DNA of 64,000 nucleotides from Liolophura sinensis (GCF_032854445.1 NC_088303.1:2611501-2675500), one strand, 5' to 3'; shown: positions 1 through 14,198, counted from the first letter of the stretch. Numbers and translations are program-made. Notes: generated from the sequence alone by a model not told the origin.

Positions 1-1807
1 TGCTATAACTCTTGCCCCACAGCATACTACAGCTTTTTAACTTGGGCACTCATTTCATAGGCTAATTTGGGATACGGTATTCTCTGATATTAAGAAACCT
101 GAACCCAGTAACTTGAATATCAAATATGTCAAACTTACTACTCCTAAATCTTTGTACAGTCAGTATTCCAGGTCACAGGGATTTCTTTTAAACATTTTGG
201 TTACTTTATTAGGCAATATTCTCAATAACATATCAGTCTTTTAAAATGTCTTTTATATTTGGCCCTGTATTGTTGAGCTACCAATTTCCAAACAGAACAA
301 ATCCTACTCTCAAATTCTGATCCCACCTTTGGCCATTTCTCTTTTGGACAGCACTGTAGAGTCTTTGATATCCATGTATAAAGCAGGTGTTTGACAATAA
401 ACTTCTACTAATCTATCCAGGGCTCTTCACTTTCTTGCCTGTACATTAAACATGTTGACCCAATCACGAGTGTAGAAAATACTGTGACAGATGGCGTAAC
501 AGCATAAGATCAGCAGATGAGCACATATAAATAAATATAACCTCTTCTCAAAGACCATGGAGGACAAAGGCTTTCAAGGAAGGACTAACATTCAGAATTG
601 AAGAAAATTCATGCCCTTTAACACATGCATATTAATATTATCATTTTCCCTATCTCTCCCATATTACATGTGATTTCTTCACAATTGGTTTCCTCAAACT
701 GATAAAGACACACGAGACATCATACCATTGGCTAACCTAGAAGCACAAACATACCTGTTCATTCTAACAGTGCCAAGAGTGTGAAATTTTACTAGCGCAT
801 TGCGTAAGGATAAAGCCTTATCGTACCTCACAACCACACCTCACACTTTCTATCACACTCTGTTTGCGGGTCACCATTAATTATTTCACCCGCCAACACC
901 CATCTAGTCTTTCTGTTCTGTTGGGATGAATCACCTGTTTATTATGCAAAAACAAATGAGGATACCCTGTAACTGACCTTATAGGGTTATGGGAAAGTCT
1001 GTCTAATGTGTAAGTGATCCTATTAGGTAACCCACCAAATACCATTCATATACAGCTTCTTGTCGTCAACAACCACCACATTAACATTAGGCAGCATTCA
1101 TCAAGATCAGGTAAAAAGATTGCCTCCTATTTACAAAGGCTTTGTCCTGACTGCCAAAAAGACAAGGTAATTTGTGTAAGTGTATTAATTATTGTCTTCA
1201 TCTGGTGTGGAATAGCTAATGAGAAATAAACAACACGGGGCGGTGGCCAGAAAAGCTTAATGAATTTCAACTACCCGTGAATGTGCCATTTGGCCCACAC
1301 AAATAACCCTATAGTGAGGCCAACTTCAGACTTAATCCCCACTATACTTCTCTGCGCCCACAGGCTAAACTATTTAACCAGAGCCAACAGAACACTGTGA
1401 TATTAACTGCACAGTTGGCAGCCCTCACATCAAAAGGTTAACACGCACACTGATTACATTATGTTTCCATATTAGACCAGGTAAAGTGTCTCATGGTTCA
1501 GGTAGTCCCTGTTCAGCACTGTTCACAAAGGGTGACAAGGGCCTCTGACTTAATACAAATTCGGGTCTTGATCTCCTCTTAAATCATAGGCCAGTTTTAA
1601 TATGTATACACAGATGTATACATGTGCATATATGAAATAGCTAGCAAATAATGCAGGAATAACTCTAACCCCTTATTCCCATTCTTTATCCTGAACTCTG
1701 CCTGTTCCAACTTGTAACTGGATCTCAGAGACCAGGTTAACGGCATTACAAGCACTTCTACAACAGGTACATATGTACAACAAAGTGTCAATCAACAGTC
1801 AACATGT
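1..1807. other. No gene recognised
   Basis: AT-rich sequence with only short, unconvincing open frames. It probably lies within a downstream intron of the minus-strand Gs-alpha gene, because exon 3 of that gene ends at 7637 and no later exon was found. Confidence 0.4.
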
Positions 1808-2412
1808 TCATGTATGCCTCCTCGGAAACAACTTAAAGCCACCCACTACATGTACTTGGAGGCATCTTAGGAAACACTTCAAAGCCCCCCCCCCCCCCCC
1901 CACTTCCCATGCATGTATGCCTCTTACGAAACACCCCAAAGCCACCCCCTACATGTACGCCTCTTAGGAAACACCTCAAAGCCACCCACATGTACATGGA
2001 AGCATCTTAGGAAACACCTTAAAGCCACCCCTACATGTACGCCTCTTAGGAAACAACTCAAAGCCACCCACTACCCACACATGTATGGCTCTTAGGAAAC
2101 AACTCAAAGCCACCCGCTATGTGTACATGTATGCCTCTTAGAAAACACCCTAAAGCCACCCACTACACATACATGTACGCCTCTTAGGAAACACCTCAAA
2201 GCCACCCACTACACATACATGTATGCCTCTTAGAAAACACCCTAAAGCCACCCACTACACATACATGTACGCCTCTTAGGAAACATCCCAAAGCCACCCA
2301 CTACACATACATGTATGCCTCCTAGGAAACAACTCAAAGCCACCCACTATGTGTATAAGTACATCTCTTAGGAAACACCCCAAAGTCACCCACTACACAT
2401 ACATGTATGCCT
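1808..2412. repeat. Minisatellite, unit about 46 bp
   Basis: About 13 imperfect copies of a unit built around tgcctcttaggaaacacc, aaagccacccactac and acatacatg. Unit length varies through small indels, and a run of about 17 C breaks the array near 1887. Short open frames here are by-products of the repeat. Confidence 0.85.
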
Positions 2413-2772
2413 CTTACAGGAGCATACATATGTTTGCTGATACTGACTTACAGGAGCATACATGTGTTTGCTGATACAGACTTACAGGAGCATACATGTT
2501 TGCTGATACTGACTTACAGGAGCATACATGTTTGCTGATACTGACTTACAGGAGCATACATGTGTTTGCTGATACTGACTTACAGGAGCATACGTTTGCT
2601 GATACTGACTTACAGGAGCATACACATGTTTGCTGATACTGACTTACAGGAGCATACATGTTTGCTGATACTGACTTACAGGAGCATACATGTGTTTGCT
2701 GATACAGACTTACAGGAGCATACGTTTGATGATACTGACTTACAGGAGCATACACGTATTTGCTGATACGGA
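2413..2772. repeat. Minisatellite, unit about 34 bp
   Basis: About 11 copies of a unit containing acttacaggagcatacatg and tttgctgatactg. It directly abuts the preceding 46-bp array, and the change happens within one unit (cctcttacaggagcat), so the two arrays meet without a spacer. Confidence 0.88.
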
Positions 2773-5700
2773 CTATTTGTTTGGATATATATGACTGCTC
2801 TTACTGAAATATTAAAAATAAACTTGGATTCTTACTTAATTATTCATATGCTATTTAAGCTGTACATACACATAACTCATGCTCATGATTATCTGTTACG
2901 GATACATGTACGATTAAGCCAGAAGTAATTCATTGTTTTGTCTCACAGATGTACATGTACAACAAAAAGATAGATACATATATATAGGACAATTCTTAGG
3001 AAGCGCAGCCAAGTATCGCTCCTGAAGCTATCATCCGCAATCTGAGAATTTCGTGTCTGATCAATTTTGAAACAGATTAAGAGGCCCTCCACACCTAGCA
3101 ATCTGTTCACGATTGGTGTAAACTGGATTCTGACCAAGCCTGTAAGATCTCACGGCAAACGTGAGATCAATGTAGTCATAACCAAAGAAAGACAAAAGTT
3201 AGTTCCATGTGGCGCCCCTGGAGAGATGACGAAACCTAATCTAAAGAGTAATGGTGGGACACTGATATTTGCAATCGTACCCCATTGACTGCTGCTTCAG
3301 TTACCAAAACTAATAAAAGCTGTCTGTGAAAAACATACAACATGTTTTCCTTTTATATTTCAGGTTGAAAAGAAAATGGTATCGGTAGACCAAATAGAGA
3401 CAAACATGTAGGATACCATAAATTTCGAGTCAATTTAGAGGTAGGCCTACATACGAAGGCGCTTCAGCCAGTATACATAGAAATAATCTTCTTCCTGAAA
3501 GGACAGAAACATAAAATAATCTCTGCACAAAAACCTAAACATGGATTTCAGAACAGTGTATACATCTTTCCCTTTTCAGGAGTTCTACAACATATGGTTC
3601 CGCTACCGCGAGAGAGCGCTTAACATAGGGAGGTTATGCCCAAATAACAGAGATAATTTTTCTTGATAGCCTTGTCTTTCATTATATAATGTTTCCAGAG
3701 ATTCATCAGTATTTTATTTCGCTTTGTGTATGGGAAGTTGTGCAATAGCAAGATATACTTGCATGTTACAGCGGAAGTCTGTGGGTGGGAACAGCTGGGT
3801 AATCGTGACAGAGTTTAGGAAGTCACTTTGAACCCTGCATGATATGGCTTAGTTTTTTAAAATTAATATAATATAAAGTATGACAGGTAATGTTTAATTT
3901 ATTTATGGCAAACTGCTCTTTCAGATTTGCCTCTACTGGTGTGAGAGTAAGTTCATATCAGTAACTTATGACACCTTCTGATAATCAGATCATATACGCT
4001 TGATTTCTAGATGTTAATCCCCTCTATGAGCACTTGTCACGGACACTGTATATATATATTACTTCATGTCAGTAAATACTTTCCAAGAAGATAATTACAA
4101 CTCTGATCCTGAATATTGGATGTTTTCTTTCGATGAAAGCAAATGTCCTTCCGTAAAATATGGCAACAATGACATGGCTGTCCATCAGGGAGAATTCCAC
4201 AAACTTAGTCAGAATAAGACCACGAGAATTGTTTCATTTTATTACAGCGAATATACGACGTAGCAATCCCAGTTTCAACTAACACAAAACCAATAATATT
4301 TTTCGTTATTACTGATGGACATAATCCGCCTGGCATACACCCTTTAGCCCACATACATGTAGCTGACATTTTTTTGAAAATCCCAAGCTAATATTAACAT
4401 ATGCACGGGTGTCTCCTTTACCTGAATTACGCTGGCTGTCACAAAAGTCCCACTGATTCTTTATTTTCATATTCAACAGAACACTATACTTCTTCACAAA
4501 ATTTTTTAAATACTCATAATTTATATTTTAGTCATTGTTGCAACTACAACATTTATATACAAGTAAATGTTGTAATAACAAGATAAATATTACAGATATG
4601 GTCAGTTAGGAACTGGAAATTCGCTATATGGTAATACACGACTCATCACAGAGAACACAGCATAAAGTCCCGGAGACTCCAAGTTAAACCAATACATTTT
4701 GCCTCATTACTGATTCACAAATCAGCATGACTGGAGGCAAACAGCATACAAAACAATTATGACTGGGAATTTGCCATTTCATTATCATCCTCCATATTCT
4801 TGGCCAACTGTAAGATCTCGGAATATACAGCAAAGCATATATAAAAATATCTGATTGGTATTTACAATAACAATGTGTAATTGTTTTATTGTACATAAAT
4901 TGCGAAAAAGTCCGGTCCACTGTAATTGGCGGTACCACAATTTTTGGCGGTGTGCTTCTCGGCCTTCTATTTGTCATGAATTTTATCGTTGGAATCTATG
5001 CCTTGAAACAGACCTTACCAAACAGAATAAAGTATATGCATTACAATAAATTAGGAGATCTACACATGAAATGTGATTGTCTGTTACTGCCGACCCAACC
5101 GACCCAGAGTGAAGCTGCACTGTAGGCTGTATGAAAGTTGTGGCTGCAATCGAGAATCAATTGTTCACGATCTTGAAGCTTCGCCTTTCAAACGCTCGCG
5201 ATTTTCGGCTACGCTCCCTGAATACTGAGCCATCATTAAAGAAACAATGTGTTTGTTTGTGGTAAACCGACAGAACCTCCACAAAAGGGTCCTAATCTCA
5301 AGGGTTTTTTTTGCATTTTTGATGAAATTTCTTGTCTCCGTTTTTTCTCAATGGTAATTTCTTTAACATGCCTATCTCTTTTAATAAAAAAATTAATGAA
5401 AAAAAATCCCTGCTGACAGACCCTATTTCTTCTGCTAGGACTGGGTTACTTCCCAACATAAACTTTGTTAATGATGTCCCTGTGCAGACAGCAACCCAGT
5501 ATGATACATGACTACATGTATGTATACCTGGTACATTCTGTACATACACGTTTACAAGTGGCAAAAGAATCAGCTCCAAATTAATACTATTTTTCACTCA
5601 CTTGCTTAAAATACATTTATATATGAAATTTACATGAACATTTCTTACACATACGAGTATTATAAATGAAAAAGAAAATCTGAACTAAATACATGTATAC

Positions 5701-7636
5701 ATGTACATTTACCCATGTACCCACCTACACAATAATTTGATATTGTTCAATATTTTCTGTGCTACTTCACAAAATGAAAAAATCAGGATAAAAAAGGGCA
5801 GGACATTGTTTTATAATAGTGAAGCAACTTGTTTAACCTGCGCACCTAGCAAATAGTTAGTCAAATGAACATTTCCACAAATTTAACAAAATGGTAGTGG
5901 CTAAACTTGAACTCTCAACCCTTCTGAAATCAAACAAGAAATTTTCTTTGAAATGTTTTTTATCACATTGCCATAATTGGTCTAAGCAGACAAGGGACAA
6001 TTGCTCTCATGAAGAAATTGACCTCACAGCCTTAATATATGTAGACTCCAAATTTCAATGCATGAGCAATCAATTATTTATCTTTTAGCACAATAATGCA
6101 GTTATATTTTATTAGCCAGCATTGCAGATAGTGTATTACTAAACTTCGTAATCAGTGTTCATGAGTGGTTACATGTATGCAAGATTAAAAGAAAAAAAAA
6201 AAAATATTTTATTGCCCATTTTGGCATGTGCCATGGACTTGAAGGGAGTTTAGTATAAGCCGTTACCCAATTTGTTTGTTATCTTGAATGTAAAATTCGA
6301 GCGCAACAAAATATTGTAGCAGGAAATCACCATGTACACATATGTGAACAATGCTTTCCAAACAGATCACACTTAGTAACTTTCTTGCAGACGAAGTCTC
6401 ACATTCTAATTTCTTTATCAATTTTACAAGAAACTTTTGGAGTACATGTAATTCAGGCTAATCATTTTAGTACTGAAACACGGAGCAAATTTGCTTAATG
6501 TCATTTAACCCTTTGCCCAAACCCTCGGAGCTGGTTTACTAACTTTATGCTGTGGATTATTGAAAATTAACACATAAACCTGATCTAAACCCCATAATTA
6601 TCTCTGTACTAGTTTGATCAGGATTCTACCAATGCTGGACAGTGTATTCAAATTATACCTTACTACTGTGTTGTATGTTTTACTCAAGACCAATGAATCT
6701 GAACGTATGAATGGCTGATTGTAAGTTTGTGTTACCCGCATAGCAAGGGAATTTGGGAGTGCCTTTTCTTGTGAATTAATAAATAATCTAACAGTAGCTT
6801 ACAATTGTAATAAACACAATAAAACATACATCTGTTTCTGTATTCTGTAGGGGGAGGGGATGGGAGGGCATATTACAGGGGTGTGTAGGTACAGGGTTTA
6901 AATCTAAATAACATACAGGTTTGGTATGTTAGACTTACAGTAATCCGTTACAGTGCTAAACAATAACATTTAAAGTACATTTAATTATCATTATGAACCA
7001 AATTTTCTCCTTCATATTGTGTGAAATGCTTCAGATGTCACATGCTGAGTGTTTAGACAAACAGAGCAGCGACAAGAACACACTGGTCTTCACCATGAGA
7101 GTGGATAACAACATTTTAGGCTGTCATAAATACTATACACATTGTACATGTGTGTGCCAACACAGTCACAAGTACAATGTGTGTAACATATCCCAAAAGG
7201 CAACATAACAGGCATGGGATATCACACGTACTGCAACATTACTGTTACACCATAAAGTACATGTTGGTGTATGAAGCACCTTTCTACCCCACAACTATAA
7301 TCCTCTCATATCCCCCACTGCTAAATACCTGTTACTGTGTTATCCAGTGAGGCTCACAAGGGTGGGGGGAAGGGGTGACCCAGCAAAATACACATACATG
7401 TTTTAGAGAACAGGCATGTATGCATGATGTCTGCATATAGAGTTAGATAGAAAGTTACTTTGCTTCTCAAATACTGTGCATAAAACGTGTGCAATATAAC
7501 TTGGCTTATTACGCATTGTACCTGTCAAATGGCAATAAAATGTTCTGTTAAACAGACTACATGTAACCATTGACACATATGTATATATACACATACACAA
7601 ACATGACATTTGTTCAACCTACATACAAATACTCAC
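2773..7636. other. Probable intron of the Gs-alpha gene
   Basis: No exon was recognised on either strand. The fourth Gs-alpha exon should lie downstream of 7637 on the minus strand, but I could not find it here. The region is AT-rich, with short A and T runs. A few small open frames, including a hydrophobic one at 4889-5125, show no recognisable family. Confidence 0.4.
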
Positions 7637-7691
7637 CAGAATTGCATCTCTAATATTCTTTTTGATATCATCTATTTTCTGTCTTTTTTCA
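7637..7691 (-). CDS. GNAS: Gs-alpha exon 3 (start of the helical domain)
   Basis: Read on the minus strand, an acceptor ending tttgcag precedes one base that completes a split codon, then 18 codons, then the donor gtgagt. The exon is 55 nt and ends in phase 0. Joined to exon 2 it gives PDEKRQKIDDIKKN followed by IRDAIL, which matches the conserved linker-to-helical-domain start of animal Gs-alpha; the fly protein has a very similar stretch. The split codon closes exactly with exon 2. The next exon lies further toward position 1 or outside the window. Confidence 0.93.
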
Positions 7692-7984
7692 CTGCAAAGA
7701 GAGAAAAAGATAATTATTCAACAGTTTCAAGATCTAATTTTACTTAAGTTGCATACATACATGGAGATCAACACGTTAGTAAAGCACGGAGGGCATTTCA
7801 GAGGTCTTGGGAGTTCAGGCACATTTAGGCAAGGTGGGGGCTCTCACAAACTACTGTGGCTAGAAGACATGATGTTCTGTTAGATGCCAACGGCATCATT
7901 CAGTTGACAGAATAATGTATATTCAATCTAGCAACTACTGCAAAATCACTCGCTTTACCTAGGTTAGTTCGCAATAGCCCCCAC

Positions 7985-8335
7985 CACTTGTCTCCCATAT
8001 CTGCATGGGACCTGGACCTGCCGACTACCCTTATTCACCATGGTCAAGCCAACTACAGAAATCAACATGTCGTACATGTATCTGCAGTAGTTTGGAGATC
8101 AAAACCTATGCATTTGCAGTGGTCAAGCCCAAAAGAAGGTGACCATGCGGGCTTTCGCAGTGGTCAAACCAGATACAAAGATGCCCATGTAGGTATTAGC
8201 AATAGTCAAGGCAGCTACTGCGATCAATATGTAGATCTTCACAGTGGTAAAATCAACCACTGACATCATCACGTAAGTATTTCCACTGACCACACCAACT
8301 AATTTAGGCAATCTAGACATCATAACTTTGACATT
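7985..8335. repeat. Degenerate tandem repeat in Gs-alpha intron 2
   Basis: Roughly seven old copies of a unit of about 45 bp, recognisable by repeated forms of gcagtggtcaa, accaactac and catgtaggtatt. The copies differ a great deal. The open frames at 7988-8263 and on the other strand come from this repeat. Confidence 0.6.
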
Positions 8336-8638
8336 GCCAAACTTTTAATTACCAGAAATGATACACTTTCAACAGGTCAGCAGCATTTTGGAATCCTAAT
8401 AATATAGATACAGACCACAAATATTCAGATTACACTTTCTGGCTTCTTATGCTCAATAATATGGTGTGTGTAACTTTTCATGTGCATTAATTCATTTGCA
8501 GAGCACACAGTCGGTTCATGGGATAGCAGATAGTCTACTACAGACAAGACCTGGTGTGCTTTGGTTCTAACATTCTACACATACAATTACCATACACAGT
8601 GCAGCCCTAAAGAGGAAGTTAGTGGAGAGTTAACTCAC

Positions 8639-8711
8639 TCAGGACCGAAGCCATTGACGTGTAATATTCTCATCTGTTTAACAATCGTCGACTTGCCCGA
8701 CTCTCCGGCCC
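8639..8711 (-). CDS. GNAS: Gs-alpha exon 2 (P-loop)
   Basis: Minus strand, acceptor ttgttttag, donor gtgagt, 73 nt. The exon starts with the last two bases of a glycine codon and ends two bases into a codon. With exon 1 it encodes GAGESGKSTIVKQM then RILHVNGF. GxGESGKST is the G1/P-loop that binds the GTP phosphates, and the RILHVNGF ending is typical of the Gs class rather than Gi, Gq or G12. The product is the alpha subunit that couples receptors to adenylyl cyclase at the plasma membrane. The intron to exon 1 is 473 bp. Confidence 0.95.
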
Positions 8712-9184
8712 CTAAAACAAGAAATTACACATAAATATGCATGCATAAAACAACACATGTATTAGATAAACTATAACAAACTAATTACAGTAAAATAATG
8801 CCCCACATGAAACGATGCAAAATATTTCCTGATCCTGACTCAAAGTAACCATATTAAGATGACAGTTATTCCCTGGTATGGACATAAATCGCTGACATCA
8901 GTACAGATCCTAATGGGTTATGATCGCTTGTCCGCCTTGAAGATATGTTGTTAACAATTTCTCGCAGTATAACCTCTGATGACATCAGGTTGACATGTGC
9001 GATCACACGCAATGTACATATATACAAACATGTATGTATACATATATATAGGCCCAGTGATATACATCGACACACAATATAGATATCATGTAGATACAGG
9101 CACACATGTAATGAATGACCAGTGCAGTGACCAAAGATTATTATAATTAATGTACATGCTATGTACAGCAGAGTCATTACTAAC

Positions 9185-9314
9185 CCAATAGTAACAACCT
9201 ATGAGTTGCTCTGTACAATTGTTTGTCTTTTTGCAACTGTTTTTCGATCTTCTTATTTGCCTCTTTTTTCGCCTTATCATCTTCGTCCTCACGGCTCGTT
9301 CCCCAACACCCCAT
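9185..9314 (-). CDS. GNAS: Gs-alpha exon 1 (canonical N-terminus)
   Basis: The start codon lies in a strong context (gccATGG). The exon encodes 43 complete codons, beginning [10 protein letters not shown], continuing through [20 protein letters not shown] and ending LLL plus the first base of a glycine codon (phase 1), with donor gttagt. Gly2-Cys3 is the Gs palmitoylation site; the helix that follows contacts beta-gamma. It joins exon 2 in frame to give RLLLLGAGESGKST. The sequence around the start is richer in CpG than its surroundings, as expected for a broadly used promoter. Apparent open frames on either strand here are shadows. Confidence 0.95.
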
Positions 9315-9790
9315 GGCACCGTCCGGCCGCTCTGTTGAGTCTCCACAAGGCTACCTACTGATCAAACCCTGGTGGCTGCGAGCTTCACACCACCGCCACA
9401 CCACAAGTCACAACGTTGTACGAGAACACATTCACACCAGCCAAGCCTGTTTCTACCTTTAGGATAGACCTCGGCCTTGACGAAAACAGGCCGACATAAC
9501 CTAAGTGTATAGGCCAACAAGGTATCTCCAACCCGAACGGCGTTTCTTCCTTAACCACGGCCTATATGTTCACACACACACACGCAAGCCGGTGTTACAC
9601 TCCCGTATAATCCTCTACCCTCGACATGTACACCGACACCCTGCGAGCGGCACCAGAATTTCAACAATATATCCCCCACACTCGTTAAAATCCTGTCAGA
9701 TTCAAACTGTAAATCCTTGGTCTTCGAAGGACCGGGGGTTCTTCCGCCGGCATCATAACATCGAGCCCGTGGGAGGCATATAATAGACTA
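9315..9790 (-). promoter_or_regulatory. Probable promoter and 5' UTR of Gs-alpha
   Basis: A stretch with clearly more G+C and more CpG than the AT-rich sequence around it, immediately upstream of the canonical start codon. No TATA box at a convincing distance was seen. The extent is judged by composition only. Confidence 0.4.
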
Positions 9791-11227
9791 ACCCCACATT
9801 CAACATGACAGGCCAGACTTTGGGAGGGTTGAAAAGCTGCGAGCATCATGGGAAATGATAATTAGCATATCCGTGTGCACTCGGCCTGCACTCGGCAATT
9901 TCCGACCAACTCTGCAAAGTCTGGATGACAACGCACTCATCGCGAGCACACTTCGTGCAGTTCTATGGAAGCGTTATGTGTGTGTTTAATCGACAGAGAA
10001 GAAAAAAAATGCTACAAAGATTGTTTTGCAGTATGATGTTGCTGGAGTGGCTAAATACATTACATGTATAAAGAAACTAAATATTATTTTTTTGCAGAAA
10101 ATTGTAAACTTCATATGTGGTCTAGCCTATAGCTGTACATATAGGCCTATATTAGACTCCGTAGCTGTTATTTTATATAAAGTAAAATAAAATACCATTT
10201 AAAAAATCATTTAAAAGTAAATGTAGGAAACAAAACATTTATAGTCATCATTTTCAACATTCTTATATCTGTATATGTGGTGTGGTGTGTGTGTGTTTTC
10301 ATGTTTCATGTAAACCATCATCCATCGTCGGGTACATTCTCCTGACAAACCTGACAGACAGATTTACAGACATAGGCCTAGTCGAAACAACTACACATGG
10401 ATTCGAATGCCGAGTCATCGTCTTAACCATGCATCTCCGCCAGACGGGCCAAGATGTAAAATCAAAATTGTTATTTACACTATACTGTGTAGTTACTGAC
10501 AAAGTATCAATAGTGAGCGTGTTATTACAGGCCCTAGTTCTCACCAATAATTATACAAAGGCACTTTCAGCGTTAGATGCGACTCTCAAGCTGCATGCTG
10601 TTTAACACAATATTTGTAAAGATATAATTTTTACTAAAATGACATCAGTCCGGTTTATAAGTGGAGGAAAACGGACTCCATGCATATAAGACATTACATG
10701 ATCGTGTCTATACTGATATGTTTACGAGTATAAACCTTGTACAAACACGTCATTATATTTACTAGTTATTTCCAAGTTTGTTTATTTATATCAACTAGTA
10801 ACCGAATCCCAAAGATGACTAAGTTTGGAAAGATACTGTGTATCTGTATAAACAGATACAAGACACCAGGTATTTGTCAACCCCATAAAACTTCCGCTTA
10901 GCAAAAAAAAAAAAAAAAAAAAAGAACAGAAATAAGACGCAGCTTTAAGCAGAATAGAAATGACATATTTTCCCCCAGGACAGAATGTTATTTATTTATT
11001 AATTTTATTCGAGCTTTTAACCCGTACTAAAGAATATTTCACTGATACACACTGTTAAATTTTCCCGTGAACGCTTTACTGAAAAATGCGCTGTTGAGCT
11101 GCACCCGATTCAGTAAGGTTTCATTTCGCATAAAAGTATACGTTTATTTTTGTAATGTAAAGATTAACATTTATCTTGGTAAACTTTTGCTAGTTGGTCA
11201 AGAGTAAACATGTGGTGAAACACTTAC
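9791..11227. other. No gene recognised
   Basis: AT-rich sequence between the Gs-alpha promoter region and a candidate small exon at 11228. It contains a 20-base A run near 10903 and a decayed SINE tail near 10987-11045. If the distal first exon belongs to the same gene, this is intron. Confidence 0.4.
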
Positions 11228-11270
11228 CCAAGAAGATGCAGCCTAGATCTATAGTCCTCATTTATGCAAG
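11228..11270 (-). CDS. Candidate small alternative exon resembling the end of Gs-alpha exon 1
   Basis: Minus strand, 43 nt between a good acceptor (ccttttgcag) and a good donor (gtaagt). Its last 17 bases, aggctgcatcttcttgg, resemble the end of the distal Gs-like first exon (aggctgctccattttgg) and the canonical exon (aggttgttactattgg). An ATG at 11259-11261 opens a frame MRTIDLGCIFL that ends in phase 1, so it would join exon 2 in frame and give a Gs-alpha with a very short N-terminus lacking the palmitoylated start. In the other frame it reads YRSRLHLLG, closer to the Gs sequence but out of phase. It could be a real alternative exon, a decayed duplicate, or chance. Confidence 0.3.
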
Positions 11271-14198
11271 CTGCAAAAGGTCTTTATGCCGATTTGTTTC
11301 AGGAAAGTACTGATTTAATACACATAATTTACAAAAACGTAACCGTCTTCCTGACTGTTGCTTACACGGTGTAAAAGATTACTATTTCAAGTAATAATAC
11401 CTTAGTTCATCTTGTACACATGTGGAATGTTTACTGTAAAAGGTAAACATGCACACAATATGTGTAAAACATATACATTAATCGTTGAACGTTTACTGGA
11501 GATACTGTGCAGGACAGCGGTCCGCACTATGGTAAGAGGATACCGGGTATAGAGCCCTGGGGAATCCTACGACCATCTGAAGGTTGATGGAAGACCTGCG
11601 AGTATACGTACTGATGTGAATGCTATGAAAGGAGTTCATTATGTTCAGTGGTTTTGGTAAAGAGAATATAGATTTGTAAATATATGCAGTAGTGAATTCT
11701 GAACGTTTGTTGTTCCCTCCGCATTTATGAGAAAATGTCTGTTTATGGTCAGATATATAACCTCAACTTGTTTCTCAAAGGGGGGAATTGGTATCTTGAT
11801 ATATATGTATTGTTACTGAAACTGCCGGTATAAAAGTTGATAAAATTATTTACTCTTGGCTAGAAATTACTAAATTACTTATATTGATATGCAAATTGAG
11901 TATTTTTGCAGGCAAGAAAAATGAATAATACTAATTACAGCTAATTTTAAGTCATGATACAAATACATGCATATAGATCAAAAAGGAGCGGTGACATGTT
12001 GGGTAAGTTCGTCAGTAACGTGCCGTAGCCTGAGGGATAACGACGACCACTCCAGTTGCCTCCATGCATGAATATGGCTGTCGTGAAAAACTCTTGAGTG
12101 TAGTATGAAAAAAAACAAACAATGAAAATATATAATAAATAAATAAACAAATAAATGAAAACCTCGAAAGTCTTTTGTTATTGTTAGTAAACAATAGTAC
12201 ATGATTGTCTGGTATACTTTATCACTTTATGGACCAGTGAGGGTTTGTTTTAGCCAGTCTGCCTATATAGATGACCTTTACAACGAGGTGCAATATGGTG
12301 GGCTTCATGCAGAGTCAGGACTTACCTTTATAGCTTTATTTCTGTACGTCTGTATTTCTCAACTATGGTATAATATATGAGGCCTTTTTTTTTAGTGTGG
12401 AACAAGTTTAGGGCAATGCCAAGGCTTGTCAAAAGAGTAGCTGGTGATGGGTCAGTAGGCCTAAAGGGCACACCATGACCGAAATGTTGGACTTTCAGAG
12501 ACATTTGTATACCCCTGTACTGATAATGAGTCACGGCATTGGAGGGGATGTATAATTCAGTCGTGAGGTTTTTTTGTTTTTTTTTTGTCCTAGTAAATAA
12601 AGCCGCATGCCGCTATGGTTAATTTAGCCGAGTACTTATATGTGCATAAGTACACTATTTATTTACCATTGCCATGGAAACGGAGATAAAAAGTGCTATG
12701 TAAATATTGCTTAGTCCATGTCCTTATCGACTGCCAAACAAACACCCCGTTATGGTTACAGCAAACCTGAAACCATGCTCGTTACAGCTGCCAGTTCTAC
12801 TGCTCCCAAAAGTGTCCTGATTTATTTCACGTATATTGTACATTTATTAATCATAATCAAGTCCTCATCCGCAAACGTAACCCTGACAACAGGCCGACAG
12901 GAGTTGTCTACCTTTGACATATTTTCGTGACTTAGTGTTATTTATATAGATTGTCAGTTCTCCGAGGATTGAATTTGCAAGTAAACAGCCACATCAAAGG
13001 AGGACGATTTCATAGACATACATGCCTGGAAATTCTGGGTATTATGCACTGTATAGTGCATAACACTATGTTCAAACACTATGTTCAAATAATAACACTA
13101 TGTTCAAATAATATTGATTGCTACAAATATTTTCGACGTTGGCGTAACTCTGTGCAGAGTTGCTTTAGAGTTATCCCCCCTGGAATGTTATAGCCACCCC
13201 CACACTACGGTAACAACGTAAGTAAAACACGTATGCGACAGGCATTTGTGGCTACCAGATTTCACATCAAAAATATATTTAAAAATCAGATAAAATACGT
13301 GTGTACAGCGTGACACCATCCCTCCCCTCTCCACGCTTTTCTCACGTGACAAAATTATACTTGCATGGCTATATCAATCCGCTTTTCATTTTGTATATTG
13401 ACCATTTATATGCAGATATTAAAAAAAAATTGCCAAAATATTTTTAAATAGTAAGACAACATTAGGAAACTACATGCAACATTACGCGGAAATTAAAGAC
13501 ACATGGTATTAGGCAGACAAATAAGTGTTTATATCTTTTTATCCTATTAGGAATAATTTTACAACTCATATTTTCAAGAAACTTTTAAAATCATGGCTTC
13601 CATGGCAACATGTCACTCAAAGATATATAGAAAAGTTCTTACTGTTTTACCTATCGATTAAAACATTTTTTAACGCCTGATATTTGAAATTTAAATTAAA
13701 GGTCCTGACAGAAAAAAAAATGAAATATTTATTTATTTATTTGATTGTTGCACAAGTGAATATTTCACTTATACAACGGTGGTCAGCATTGTGGTGGGAA
13801 TTTAATACAACTTGAATGTAATAAGCACTTTAATAGGTCAATATTGTTGTAATATAGCTATATAAAGACAGATTAAAACATATAGATGTATTCCTGCCCC
13901 CCCCCCCCCTCACCAATCTCCACACACACACACACCAATGTATAACGTGTATTATTACCCTTGTACTATAAACCTGCTGTCTAAGCCATTCCTGTGATTC
14001 GCTCTAAGGGGATTCGTTCTGGTTCGTGCATATATGGGGGTGTAAATAGCGGTCATATATAATGGATGGGATTACAAACACAAGGGTCTGTGCTTCTGTC
14101 CTCGTACACAAAAACGTTTTGTGTTATATACCACACATCGACCATACAGGCAGGACTTTATTTCGTCCGTTCACTTTGACATACGGTGCATTTTTATG
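11271..14198. other. No gene recognised; decayed SINE tail
   Basis: No coding exon was seen. Positions 13726-13800 carry a diverged, minus-strand 3' end of the common SINE (tatttatttgattg then gaatatttcacttatacaac). A C run lies near 13897 and a short CA repeat at 13922. Confidence 0.45.

Noticed and set aside
4889-5125. 78-codon open frame with a hydrophobic stretch (IFGGVLLGLLFVMNFIVGIY)
   Set aside because: Looks membrane-like, but there is no recognised family, no promoter or splice context, and AT-rich sequence often yields such stretches.
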